From Desulfocapsaceae bacterium (GTDB lineage: Bacteria > Desulfobacterota > Desulfobulbia > Desulfobulbales > Desulfocapsaceae), in contig JARLHL010000023.1 in the NCBI GenBank assembly GCA_031292275.1, positions 1 through 64,000 on the forward strand: a stretch of 64,000 bases of DNA, written 5' to 3'. Position numbers and translations under genes: made by a program. Below the pieces are notes generated by a model, which worked only from the letters and a program-made list of their open reading frames with translations, ran no database searches and was not told where the DNA came from. Each line of letters opens with the position of its first letter. The first letter of the stretch is position 1. Below, piece after piece: positions 29,367 to 36,872 of the stretch.

Positions 29367-30638
29367 ATGAAGAAAGTTTTTGCCCTCGTCGACTGTAATA
29401 ATTTTTTCGTTTCCTGCGAGCGGCTCTTTCGGCCAGGCCTGAACGGCAGGCCGGTTGTCGTTCTCTCCAACAATGACGGCTGTATTATTGCCCGATCAAA
29501 CGAGGCAAAATCGCTGGGGATTCCGATGGGGGCTCCCCTGTTTCAATACAGACACCTGATCGCCCGGCATAATGTCCATGTATTTTCATCAAACTATGCC
29601 TTGTACGGGGATCTTTCCTGCCGTGTCATGGATGTCCTGCGGCAGATGGAGGCAAACGTTGAGGTGTATTCCATCGACGAGGCCTTTTTATCTCTGCCTG
29701 TCAATACGCTCTGGGACAGGGGCGGATATGCGGCAACGCTCAGGGATAGAGTGCAGAAACATGTGGGTATCCCGATCTCAGTCGGCATTGCCAACACCAA
29801 AACCCTGGCGAAGATTGCCAACGGCGTCGCCAAAAAGGATCCGCGATGCCGGGGCGTCTTTGATCTTGTCGGCAACAGCCAGACAGACAACATCCTGCGC
29901 CAGACAGCGGTCGGGGATGTCTGGGGTATCGGCAGGCGCTCTGCGGAAAAGCTGAATATACGTGGTATTTTTACAGCCCTGGATCTCAAACGATCCGATG
30001 AGACCTGGATACGCAAGAGCATGACGGTCGTTGGCGCACGAACCGTTATGGAATTGAACGATATCCCGTGCATAGCCTTGCAAAACGCCCCGGTCTGCCC
30101 ACAGTCCATCGTCACATCACGATCCTTCGGACAGGCGGTAACCGACCTCGGCAGCCTCAGAGAGGCTCTCATCAGCTACACCTCAACGGCAACTGAAAAA
30201 CTTCGCAAACAGGGGGTTGAAGCCGGAACCATTACTGTATTTATTACGACCGGCCCTTTTGCGCAGCACTGCTACTCCAACAATCAGACAATCGCCCTGC
30301 CCCGGCCCACCGCCTCGACCCCTGCGCTCATAAGCGCAGCCTTGCAGTGTCTGAGATCACTGTACCGGCCGGAGTACAAATACCGAAAGGCCGGCATCAT
30401 GCTTTCCGGCATCGTCAAGGGGTACAAACAGCTTGATCTTTTCCAGCCCGCAGCCAAAGACGACAGGTCGCTGATGGCCGGACTGGACAGGATAAACGGC
30501 AAATGGGGCCGTCACACCATCCAATACGGCATGGCGAAAACGACCCATACAGCCTGGTCGGCACAGCAGTCCCAGAAGTCTCCTGCCTACACCACCAGAT
30601 GGCAGGAACTCCCCGTGGTGCGGACGGCGGCTTCGTAG
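29367..30638 (+). CDS. umuC: DNA polymerase V catalytic subunit UmuC
   Basis: 423 residues of the Y-family polymerase. The metal-binding motifs are LVDCNNFFVSCERLF at the N-terminus and YSIDEAFLSL near residue 100. The helix-hairpin-helix and little-finger regions (VWGIGRRSAEKL; SRSFGQAV) follow. Length equals that of E. coli UmuC. It performs translesion synthesis together with processed UmuD. Confidence 0.95.
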   Translation: MKKVFALVDCNNFFVSCERLFRPGLNGRPVVVLSNNDGCIIARSNEAKSLGIPMGAPLFQYRHLIARHNVHVFSSNYALYGDLSCRVMDVLRQMEANVEVYSIDEAFLSLPVNTLWDRGGYAATLRDRVQKHVGIPISVGIANTKTLAKIANGVAKKDPRCRGVFDLVGNSQTDNILRQTAVGDVWGIGRRSAEKLNIRGIFTALDLKRSDETWIRKSMTVVGARTVMELNDIPCIALQNAPVCPQSIVTSRSFGQAVTDLGSLREALISYTSTATEKLRKQGVEAGTITVFITTGPFAQHCYSNNQTIALPRPTASTPALISAALQCLRSLYRPEYKYRKAGIMLSGIVKGYKQLDLFQPAAKDDRSLMAGLDRINGKWGRHTIQYGMAKTTHTAWSAQQSQKSPAYTTRWQELPVVRTAAS

Positions 30639-30719
30639 ACCTTCGCCAGAGAACAGCTGCTCACCCTCACCTGACCAGTTTATGCACATCAGGCTGTCGC
30701 ATCCTTCAATAATTTCAGT

Positions 30720-30992
30720 ATGCAGGAAATCATGAAAATTGACGGGACCACCCTTATCGGATTCGTGGCTGCAATATGTACCACCTGTTCATTCCTGCCT
30801 CAGGTGATTAAGATACTGCGATCGAAAAGGACCAAGGACGTTTCCCTCCTGATGTACGGCATCCTCACCACGGGATTGCTGCTTTGGCTGATATACGGAC
30901 TTGTGCTCAATGATATTCCGTTAATCTTATCCAATTGTATCAGTCTCACACTCTCATTATGCGTTCTGCTTCTCAAGATACGGCATGGATAA
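30720..30992 (+). CDS. SemiSWEET-type PQ-loop transporter
   Basis: 90 residues with three predicted membrane helices. The PQ motif is in CSFLPQVIKILRSK in helix 1, and LLLWLIYGLVLNDIPLILSN is the conserved third-helix region. Bacterial SemiSWEETs dimerise to move sugars down a gradient; the substrate here is unknown. An in-frame ATG at 30732 is an equally good start. It ends at a convergent hairpin. Confidence 0.88.
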   Translation: MQEIMKIDGTTLIGFVAAICTTCSFLPQVIKILRSKRTKDVSLLMYGILTTGLLLWLIYGLVLNDIPLILSNCISLTLSLCVLLLKIRHG

Positions 30993-30997
30993 AAGAG

Positions 30998-31072
30998 ATA
31001 GAGTCCGCCGGCGGAAAAATCGGCAGGAGAGCACTTGCCGGCTGTCCTCAGCGCCACAGGACCGGACTCTAT
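30998..31072. terminator. Bidirectional terminator between convergent genes
   Basis: ATAGAGTCCG at 30998-31007 pairs perfectly with CGGACTCTAT at 31063-31072, with additional GC-rich pairing inside the loop. It lies between SemiSWEET and the minus-strand gene at 31069. Confidence 0.5.
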
Positions 31073-31320
31073 TTATCCTTATGACCGCTGACCGCGCCAT
31101 CGATCTGACCGACGACATCCTGGATACCTGCAGCAATCAGGTCCGGCTTCAGGAGAAGCTCCATTTTCTTCGCGCCCCGTGCATCGACGAAGGTATCCTC
31201 GTACCGGACCCCGGTCTTCTTGATGATTTTCAGATTTTTGTCAAACAGGATAAAGTGATAGCTTAACAGGCCGTAGCCCGCGGCAGCCGCAACGATGAGC
31301 AGGAGAAGAATTTTTTTCAT
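31069..31320 (-). CDS. Small single-pass membrane or secreted protein
   Basis: 83 residues starting at MKKILLLL (31320). An N-terminal hydrophobic segment (residues 3-20) is followed by a soluble, lysine-rich tail (NLKIIKKTGVRYEDTFVDARG). It could be an uncleaved anchor or a signal peptide. The function is unknown. It is convergent with SemiSWEET. Confidence 0.6.
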   Translation of the reverse strand: MKKILLLLIVAAAAGYGLLSYHFILFDKNLKIIKKTGVRYEDTFVDARGAKKMELLLKPDLIAAGIQDVVGQIDGAVSGHKDK

Positions 31321-31508
31321 GGCAGATCCCCGCACTGGATAGTCAAACAAATCGTTTTTTTATTTAATCCCATACTCTTATACCTATTGGCGATAGACTT
31401 CCCGCAAAAAAATCCCACCCGGCAGGACCGGAAAATGCATAGCCATTTTTCATGCAGGCGTCCAGCTCCACTGCAGCCTGCCCCAGCAATTGCAGAAGAG
31501 GCACGTCT

Positions 31509-31997
31509 TTACGGCCGATGCAGACAGGGCGGGCGGCAGCTTCGGTCCTCAATGCCTGCCAGCTGACGGATATGGTTGCGTTCCTCTTCAATGATTCTTT
31601 GCAGCTGCTCGACGGCCTCCGCATTGTCCAATAAGCCCAGCAGAAACTCATAGAAGACGACTGTATCCTCTTCAAATGTCCGGGCCCTGCCCAAGACCTC
31701 CGCCACTGTCCTCATCCCTGCCAGTTCCTTCCCGTCCAGGAGAAAGGTATTACCCTCGATCATATCCGTGAGCAGGGATGCACCCATGGACTCTATCTTC
31801 TGCTCTTCATCCGTCAAGGGCCTGCTGGAGGTGATCCGCCCAAACCACTGGGCATGCGCCCTCTCCTCCTCGGCCATCCGGGCCAGGATCCGGGCGACAT
31901 CGTCGTTCTTGGCCTCCGAGCAGGCATGCAGATAGGCCTCTTCGCCGTTTTTTTCAATCTGGATTGCAATATTGCGAATATCGGCAACGGTGAACAT
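31509..31997 (-). CDS. Ferritin-like/rubrerythrin-family diiron protein
   Basis: 162 residues, all helical. Two EExxH motifs (EEERAH near residue 46 and EEERNH near residue 139) plus N-terminal EKNGEEAY and central FEEDTVVFYEFL supply the diiron ligands. It lacks the C-terminal rubredoxin domain of classical rubrerythrin, so it is probably a peroxide or oxygen-detoxifying or iron-binding protein. A CAGGAG site precedes the ATG. It may share a transcript with the nitroreductase upstream (63-base gap). Confidence 0.85.
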   Translation of the reverse strand: MFTVADIRNIAIQIEKNGEEAYLHACSEAKNDDVARILARMAEEERAHAQWFGRITSSRPLTDEEQKIESMGASLLTDMIEGNTFLLDGKELAGMRTVAEVLGRARTFEEDTVVFYEFLLGLLDNAEAVEQLQRIIEEERNHIRQLAGIEDRSCRPPCLHRP

Positions 31998-32060
31998 CTC
32001 TTGCTCCTGTGTGTCCCGGCAGTCGGCCCCCGGGGAAGTGTCTTTTGACGGGTGATCGCT

Positions 32061-32726
32061 TTATGAGAAGAAGCGCGTAAAACTTTCGACCTCTTCTCGG
32101 GGCGTCCGGTACGAGTTGACGGCAGCGTCTTTATCCTCGTACCCCAGAGCCATGCCGCAGAGAAGGACGGTCCCGGGACCATATCCCAGGGCCTCCTTCA
32201 CCAGAGGGGCAAATTGGCCGAGAGCGGCCTGAGGGCAGGTGGCCAGGCCCTCTTCCACGGCCGCCAGCATGACCGACTGCAAAAACATGCCGAAATCGAG
32301 ATAGGAGCCCTTCTCCAACGAGTTATCAAGAAAAAAGAACAGGACGACCGGGGCATCGAAGGCCCGATAATTGGCCACCCATTGCTCCAATCGCCTGGCC
32401 TTGTCCTTCCGACCGATATGCAGGGATTCATAGAGCTGGATGCCGCAGGCGATGCGCCGTCCCTTATAGGGTTCCTGCCATTCCAGCGGATAGTAATTAT
32501 AGTCCATGCCGCTGACCCCATCCTGTCTGAAGGCGGCCTCCGTCGCCCTGGCCAGCGCCTCTTTTTTTTCGCCGCTGACCACCGCGACCTGCCAGGGTTG
32601 GGCATTGCCGCCCGAAGGGGCATGGCGCGCCACCTCAAGGATCCTGACAATGCATTCTCTGGCAACCGGCTTATCGAGAAAGGCCCGTGTCGATTTGCGC
32701 GCCTTCAAGGCTTCAAGGACATTCAT
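32061..32726 (-). CDS. Nitroreductase-family flavoprotein
   Basis: 221 residues of FMN-dependent NAD(P)H oxidoreductase. The N-terminal ARKSTRAFLDKPV and ARHAPSGGNAQPW bind FMN. FGMFLQSVMLAAVEEGLATCPQ and the terminal RTPREEVESFTRFF complete the family pattern. The start is MNVLEALKARK at 32726; the upstream extension to 32780 is not conserved. The physiological substrate is unknown. Confidence 0.92.
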   Translation of the reverse strand: MNVLEALKARKSTRAFLDKPVARECIVRILEVARHAPSGGNAQPWQVAVVSGEKKEALARATEAAFRQDGVSGMDYNYYPLEWQEPYKGRRIACGIQLYESLHIGRKDKARRLEQWVANYRAFDAPVVLFFFLDNSLEKGSYLDFGMFLQSVMLAAVEEGLATCPQAALGQFAPLVKEALGYGPGTVLLCGMALGYEDKDAAVNSYRTPREEVESFTRFFS

Positions 32727-33232
32727 GATACATTTTTCCTTTTTAGTCAGGTAATGGTTTTCCTCCCCGGAGGGGGACATTCAGGTGAGAATACGGCCGA
32801 CGTCAACGCTCTGGCCAACATGGGATAGACACCGTTCCCGGAAACGCAGAGAAGGCAGGTTGTAATTTCTTCATCAGCCTGCATGCAGCGTCCACAGGCC
32901 AAGCTGGCGACTGCAGCCATGATCGTGATGAAGAAGCAAAGCCTTGCGGCCCGGCCTTAGGCGGTCCGACCGAAGTACAGCCTTCTCGGCTAAGATAATG
33001 CCTGAGTTGCAGAGATCAACGGAGAAAATAGGGATATCCCCGGTCGGCATGTATTTCGCCACAATGCCCTTGCCCCGAATCGGCCCTTTATGGTAAGCAA
33101 TCCCTGACACGGCCCCTTCCTCTTGATGCCGGCGGGCGGACGGGGCCTGAACCGTGGACCCCAGCTTGACCAAAAGGCAGAGATCTTTAGCGCATCTATT
33201 CGAAATTACATATTTATTGCAGGAGAATCATT
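32727..33232. other. Interval without a supported gene
   Basis: About 500 bases between the divergent nitroreductase and the YdhR-like gene. One minus-strand 99-codon frame (32874-33173) has no ribosome site or recognisable motif. It is probably promoter and spacer. Confidence 0.4.
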
Positions 33233-33547
33233 ATGATAACAGCACTTGTACAGTTCAGGCTTCCGCATCCGATTTCCCGCAAGGAGGCCCGGGAGATCTT
33301 CTCCGGCACTGCCCCCAAATACACCGAAATTAAAGGCCTGATCCGAAAATACTACATCCTCTCCGAGGACGGCGGGACGGCTGGCGGGGTTTATATATGG
33401 AACTCGCGCCAGGAGGCGGAGAAATTGTATACGGAGAGCTGGCGGCAATTCATCCTCGACAAATACGGCGCCCAGCCGACACTGACCTACTTTGAGACCC
33501 CTGTGGTCGTCGATAACGCCAAGGGAGAGATCGCCACCGACTTATAA
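33233..33547 (+). CDS. YdhR-like dimeric alpha-beta-barrel protein
   Basis: 104 residues with the pattern of putative mono-oxygenase YdhR: an initial strand MITALVQFRLP, then KGLIRKYYILSEDGGTAGGVYIW and a C-terminal LTYFETPVVVDN. A CAGGAG site precedes the ATG. The family is a ferredoxin-like dimer with no proven substrate. It stands alone upstream of the acyl-CoA synthetase gene. Confidence 0.8.
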   Translation: MITALVQFRLPHPISRKEAREIFSGTAPKYTEIKGLIRKYYILSEDGGTAGGVYIWNSRQEAEKLYTESWRQFILDKYGAQPTLTYFETPVVVDNAKGEIATDL

Positions 33548-33730
33548 GATCTGTTGTCCCATGTTTTTTAAGATGACATGAGAATTGTCTCTGTCTCATC
33601 GCCCCGGTCCTTCTCCTGCCGTTCCAGTCAGTGCAGATGAAATCGTCGAATTTCTGTTGCCAGATGAGGCTGTTTCCGGCGAAAATACGGTATCCGCAGA
33701 CCTTCCGACAATTTTAACGAGAGACGCCCC

Positions 33731-36154
33731 ATGCCCCCCCATGTCGATCATGCAGCAATTCAGCAGCTCTTCATCAGGGCGGCGGCGGACAACCGTCTCT
33801 CTCTCTTCGAATACGAGGTCTATGATCTCATCAAGGCGATGGGATCCGAGACCCCGCCGCTGTTTTCGCTGCTGCAACGGGATGCACCTCCCGACCAGGC
33901 CGGGCTCGCCGCAGCCCTTGCCGCCATTCCGGGCGACAGGATCGTCGTCAAGGTCGTCTCGCCCTCCATCCTGCACAAGAGCGATATAGGCGGGGTCCGC
34001 ATCGCAGCCAAGACCTGCGAGGAGGTCCTGGCCGTGACCCGGCAGATCTACCGGGAGGTCCCTGAAAAATTGGCCGCACGCATTGAAGAAAGGCCCAGGC
34101 AGGCCTCAGGCGGCTTCGATCATCTGCGGGGGGAAGCCCTGGTTGAAGCCATAACAGCCGACATTCGGGGCGTGGTTCTCTGCCAGTATATCCATCCTGA
34201 TTCTGAACAGTTTGGCAACGAACTCCTGGTCAGCCTCCGCAGGACCAGGGAGTTCGGCATGATCCTGAGTGCAGGTCTTGGCGGCACCGACACCGAACTC
34301 TACGCCCGACAATTCAGAAAAGGACAGGCCCTGGCCCTGGCCTCGACGGCCATGGTGGACGGCGAGACTTTTTTTTCTCTGTTTCGCCATACCATCTCGT
34401 ATAAAAAACTGGCCGGCCTGACCCGCGGCGGCAAGCGGATTGTTACTGATGTCCAGCTCCTCGACTGTTTTTCGGCCATGATCGAGGTAGGAAACGCCTA
34501 TGCCGTCGGCTCAGGTCACGGGGATGTCATCATCGATGAGCTGGAGATCAACCCCTTTGCCTTTTCCAACCACCGGATGGTGCCCCTTGACGGCTTGTGC
34601 CGTCTTTCTCCGGCCGGGCAAAAGCCGGCTCCTTCCCGGCCCATCGAGGCTATTGACCGCCTCCTCCATCCCGCCACCATAGGCATTGCCGGCGTCTCGT
34701 CCGGGGAGACCAACATCGGCAGGATCATCCTTGAAAATATTCTGAAAAACGGTTTCGAACCCGCAGCCCTGAGGGTGATTCATCCCACACCTGCCGTCAT
34801 TGACGGGATCGCCACCGTCCCCGGGCTCCGGGCCATGGGCCGGAAGGTCGACCTGCTCATCCTGGCGGTAAGCGCAACCTATATCCCCGGGATGATTGAT
34901 GATATTATCAATCACGACCTGGCCTGGAGCAGTATCCTGATCCCTGGAGGCCTGGGGGAAAAAAAGGGGCAGGAGCAGGTCCGCATCGATATCTGCAGGC
35001 GGATTGCCGAGGCCCGCGACAACCAGGAGACGGCGGCGGTCTTTCTGGGTGCAAACAGCCTGGGAGTCCTGTCCCATCCCGGACGATACGACTCAATGTT
35101 TATCCCGGACAGCAAGCTGCCCAAGAATCGCGGCAGGCACAGCCGCCGCAGCGCCCTGGTTAGCCAGAGCGGCGCCTACATGATCACCCGGATGAGCAAG
35201 CTGTCCTTTCTCGATCCTGCCTATGCCGTCTCCATCGGCAACCAGATCGACCTGACTGCCTCAGACTTCCTGCGTTTTTTCAACGGGCTGCCGGAGATAC
35301 AGACCATCGCCTTTTATGTCGAGGGCTTCACGGACCTGGATGGGCTGGAATTCGCCAGGGCAGTCCGCCAGGCCATCCCTGCCGGCAAGGAAATCATCCT
35401 CTACAAGGCAGGCCGAACACCGGCGGGAAAGACTGCCCTGGCCGGACATACCGCCTCCATTGCCGGCAACTATCTGGTCTGCGAGTCGTGCATCAGCCAG
35501 GCAGGTGCCATGGTGGCCGAAAACTTCACAGTATTTGAAGGCCTGCTGCGACTCTCCTGCGCCCTGCACGACAAGAATATTGCAGGCAATCGCCTGGGGG
35601 CGGTCAGCAATGCCGGCTATGAAGCAGTGGGGATTGCCGACAATATCCTGGGCGAGGACTACAGCGTAGCGATGGCCCACCTTGGGCCGACAACGCAGAG
35701 GGCCCTGGCAGCGATCCTGGCCGAGGCGGGATTATCGGAGCTTACCGATATCAGGAATCCGCTCGATATCACGCCCATGGCCGGTGAGGACGTCTATGAG
35801 AAGGTAATTCAAACCCTGCTGGATGATCCCCGGGTCGATGCCATCATCGTCGCCATCGTCCCGCTCACCCCCCTCCTGCATACCCTGCCAGACGAATGTG
35901 CGCCCACCGAGTCCTTTACGGCCGATCAGTCCATCATCAATCGCGTCGTCCGGATCAATGCCCGGTCCGCCAAACCTCTGGTCCTGGTGGTAGACAGCGG
36001 ACCGCTGTACGACTATATGGCCGACGCCTTCCAGCAGCAGGGCTGCCCGGTCTTCAGATCCGCCGATCAGGCCGTTCGGGTCCTCGGCAAATATATCCAG
36101 GGAAGGCTCAGGGCCCAAAAACTGCACGCTCAGCCCCCTGCCGGACGCCTTTAA
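33731..36154 (+). CDS. ADP-forming acyl-CoA synthetase, beta-alpha fusion
   Basis: 807 residues. Residues about 25-290 are an ATP-grasp beta domain (IVVKVVSPSILHKSDIGGV; IDELEINPFAF). Residues about 310-800 are the CoA-binding and succinyl-CoA-ligase-like alpha part, with IGIAGVSSGETNIGR and the phospho-His site GHTASIAG. The enzyme cleaves acyl-CoA and makes ATP (or the reverse). Most fused members carry the alpha part first; here the ATP-grasp part is N-terminal. With IorAB in the genome, aryl-acetyl-CoA is a plausible substrate (inference). Confidence 0.87.
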   Translation: MPPHVDHAAIQQLFIRAAADNRLSLFEYEVYDLIKAMGSETPPLFSLLQRDAPPDQAGLAAALAAIPGDRIVVKVVSPSILHKSDIGGVRIAAKTCEEVLAVTRQIYREVPEKLAARIEERPRQASGGFDHLRGEALVEAITADIRGVVLCQYIHPDSEQFGNELLVSLRRTREFGMILSAGLGGTDTELYARQFRKGQALALASTAMVDGETFFSLFRHTISYKKLAGLTRGGKRIVTDVQLLDCFSAMIEVGNAYAVGSGHGDVIIDELEINPFAFSNHRMVPLDGLCRLSPAGQKPAPSRPIEAIDRLLHPATIGIAGVSSGETNIGRIILENILKNGFEPAALRVIHPTPAVIDGIATVPGLRAMGRKVDLLILAVSATYIPGMIDDIINHDLAWSSILIPGGLGEKKGQEQVRIDICRRIAEARDNQETAAVFLGANSLGVLSHPGRYDSMFIPDSKLPKNRGRHSRRSALVSQSGAYMITRMSKLSFLDPAYAVSIGNQIDLTASDFLRFFNGLPEIQTIAFYVEGFTDLDGLEFARAVRQAIPAGKEIILYKAGRTPAGKTALAGHTASIAGNYLVCESCISQAGAMVAENFTVFEGLLRLSCALHDKNIAGNRLGAVSNAGYEAVGIADNILGEDYSVAMAHLGPTTQRALAAILAEAGLSELTDIRNPLDITPMAGEDVYEKVIQTLLDDPRVDAIIVAIVPLTPLLHTLPDECAPTESFTADQSIINRVVRINARSAKPLVLVVDSGPLYDYMADAFQQQGCPVFRSADQAVRVLGKYIQGRLRAQKLHAQPPAGRL

Positions 36155-36164
36155 AGAAAAATTT

Positions 36165-36255
36165 CGTTTGAGTGGCGACCCTGCCATGCTGAAATGACAG
36201 GCTTTCCTGTTGCGTTATGGCTGGCTCACCGGGGCCATTCATGCTTGTTTAACGG
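36165..36255 (+). repeat. Intergenic two-stem repeat, copy E (divergent)
   Basis: The most diverged member. The conserved part is GAAATGACAGGCTTTCCTG, then TTGCGTTATGGCTGGC and a CCATTCATGCTTGTTT end that lines up with the second stem of the others. It lies directly after the acyl-CoA synthetase gene. Confidence 0.5.
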
Positions 36256-36375
36256 AATACTAACAGCAAGGAGGGTAATTGAGGTCAATTTCCATTTGTA
36301 AAACCTCTTTGATTGGGGTATCCTCCCCAGCGGTTGCACCCACCTGTTTTAGGATAATTTTACCGGAGGAAAGAA

Positions 36376-36516
36376 GTGAACAGCCCTGATGGCAGTAGCA
36401 GTTCAAGCCCAGCTCAACTCTTGAACCAAAACGAACAAGAAGAACCTGACTCGCAGTGCTGGAGTATTGCGGCCGTTGCGGTGACTTTCTCTCTGTCCTT
36501 TGTCTTAGTCGAGTGA
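36376..36516 (+). CDS. Leader peptide candidate upstream of mgtA (46 aa)
   Basis: GTG at 36376 sits six bases after a GGAGG site, and the stop is at 36514-36516. The peptide has a Ser-rich start, an acidic/proline patch NEQEEPD at residues 19-25 and a hydrophobic tail (IAAVAVTFSLSFVLV). Its stop lies four bases before a long hairpin that masks the ribosome site of the next ORF. The acidic-proline patch recalls the E. coli MgtL leader, whose EPDP run destabilises ribosomes at low Mg2+. The regulatory role here is inferred. Confidence 0.5.
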   Translation: MNSPDGSSSSSPAQLLNQNEQEEPDSQCWSIAAVAVTFSLSFVLVE

Positions 36517-36519
36517 TTG

Positions 36520-36567
36520 TTCACCTCGGACCGCATCCATGCCGCTGCGGTCTGATCACGAGGTGAA
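36520..36567 (+). promoter_or_regulatory. Hairpin masking a ribosome-binding site in the mgtA leader
   Basis: The outer stem TTCACCTCG (36520-36528) pairs perfectly with CGAGGTGAA (36559-36567). The inner stem GACCGCA (36529-36535) pairs perfectly with TGCGGTC (36546-36552). The 3' arm contains GAGGTG, the apparent ribosome site for the ATG at 36570. A ribosome finishing the leader ORF would cover the 5' arm. Confidence 0.65.
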
Positions 36568-36569
36568 TC

Positions 36570-36872
36570 ATGACAGTACCGATCCTGCTCCGGAAGTTTC
36601 TTTTCCGCGACGTTATTTTTACCGTTCCGAAAAACTGCTCTGCCGTATTCTTGCAGAGAATCGATAGGGATCTCCCGGCAGAGCTCCATCCGGTTCAAGG
36701 CCTTTTACCCACTCTTCTGTCGGCGGGGCAATCCCTCACGTCTGCCGGCAATCCGATCCTCTGTATTCCTGATCGCCGCATTCTGTCTGGACCAGCTGGA
36801 GCCATAAACAGGGTTTCCAAGCCGGAAACATCCGGCAATGAACAGAGCAGCCGATGGAGTGTTGTCTTATGA
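36570..36872 (+). CDS. Second leader ORF coupled to mgtA (100 aa)
   Basis: ATG at 36570 behind the hairpin-embedded GAGGTG. The stop TGA at 36870-36872 overlaps the mgtA ATG at 36869 (ATGA). The product starts MTVPILLRKFLFRDVIF and has no motif I recognise. It may be a coupling ORF whose translation, rather than its protein, matters. If mgtA instead starts at 36854, the two frames overlap by 19 bases. Confidence 0.45.
   Translation: MTVPILLRKFLFRDVIFTVPKNCSAVFLQRIDRDLPAELHPVQGLLPTLLSAGQSLTSAGNPILCIPDRRILSGPAGAINRVSKPETSGNEQSSRWSVVL

Noticed and set aside
32874-33173. 99-codon minus-strand frame upstream of the YdhR-like gene
   Set aside because: No ribosome site and no recognisable domain. 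Considered as a transposase remnant, but nothing supports that.
36155-36868. M-box (ykoK) Mg2+ riboswitch upstream of mgtA
   Set aside because: The conserved M-box core was not recognisable. The visible structure is a simple nested hairpin tied to short ORFs instead.
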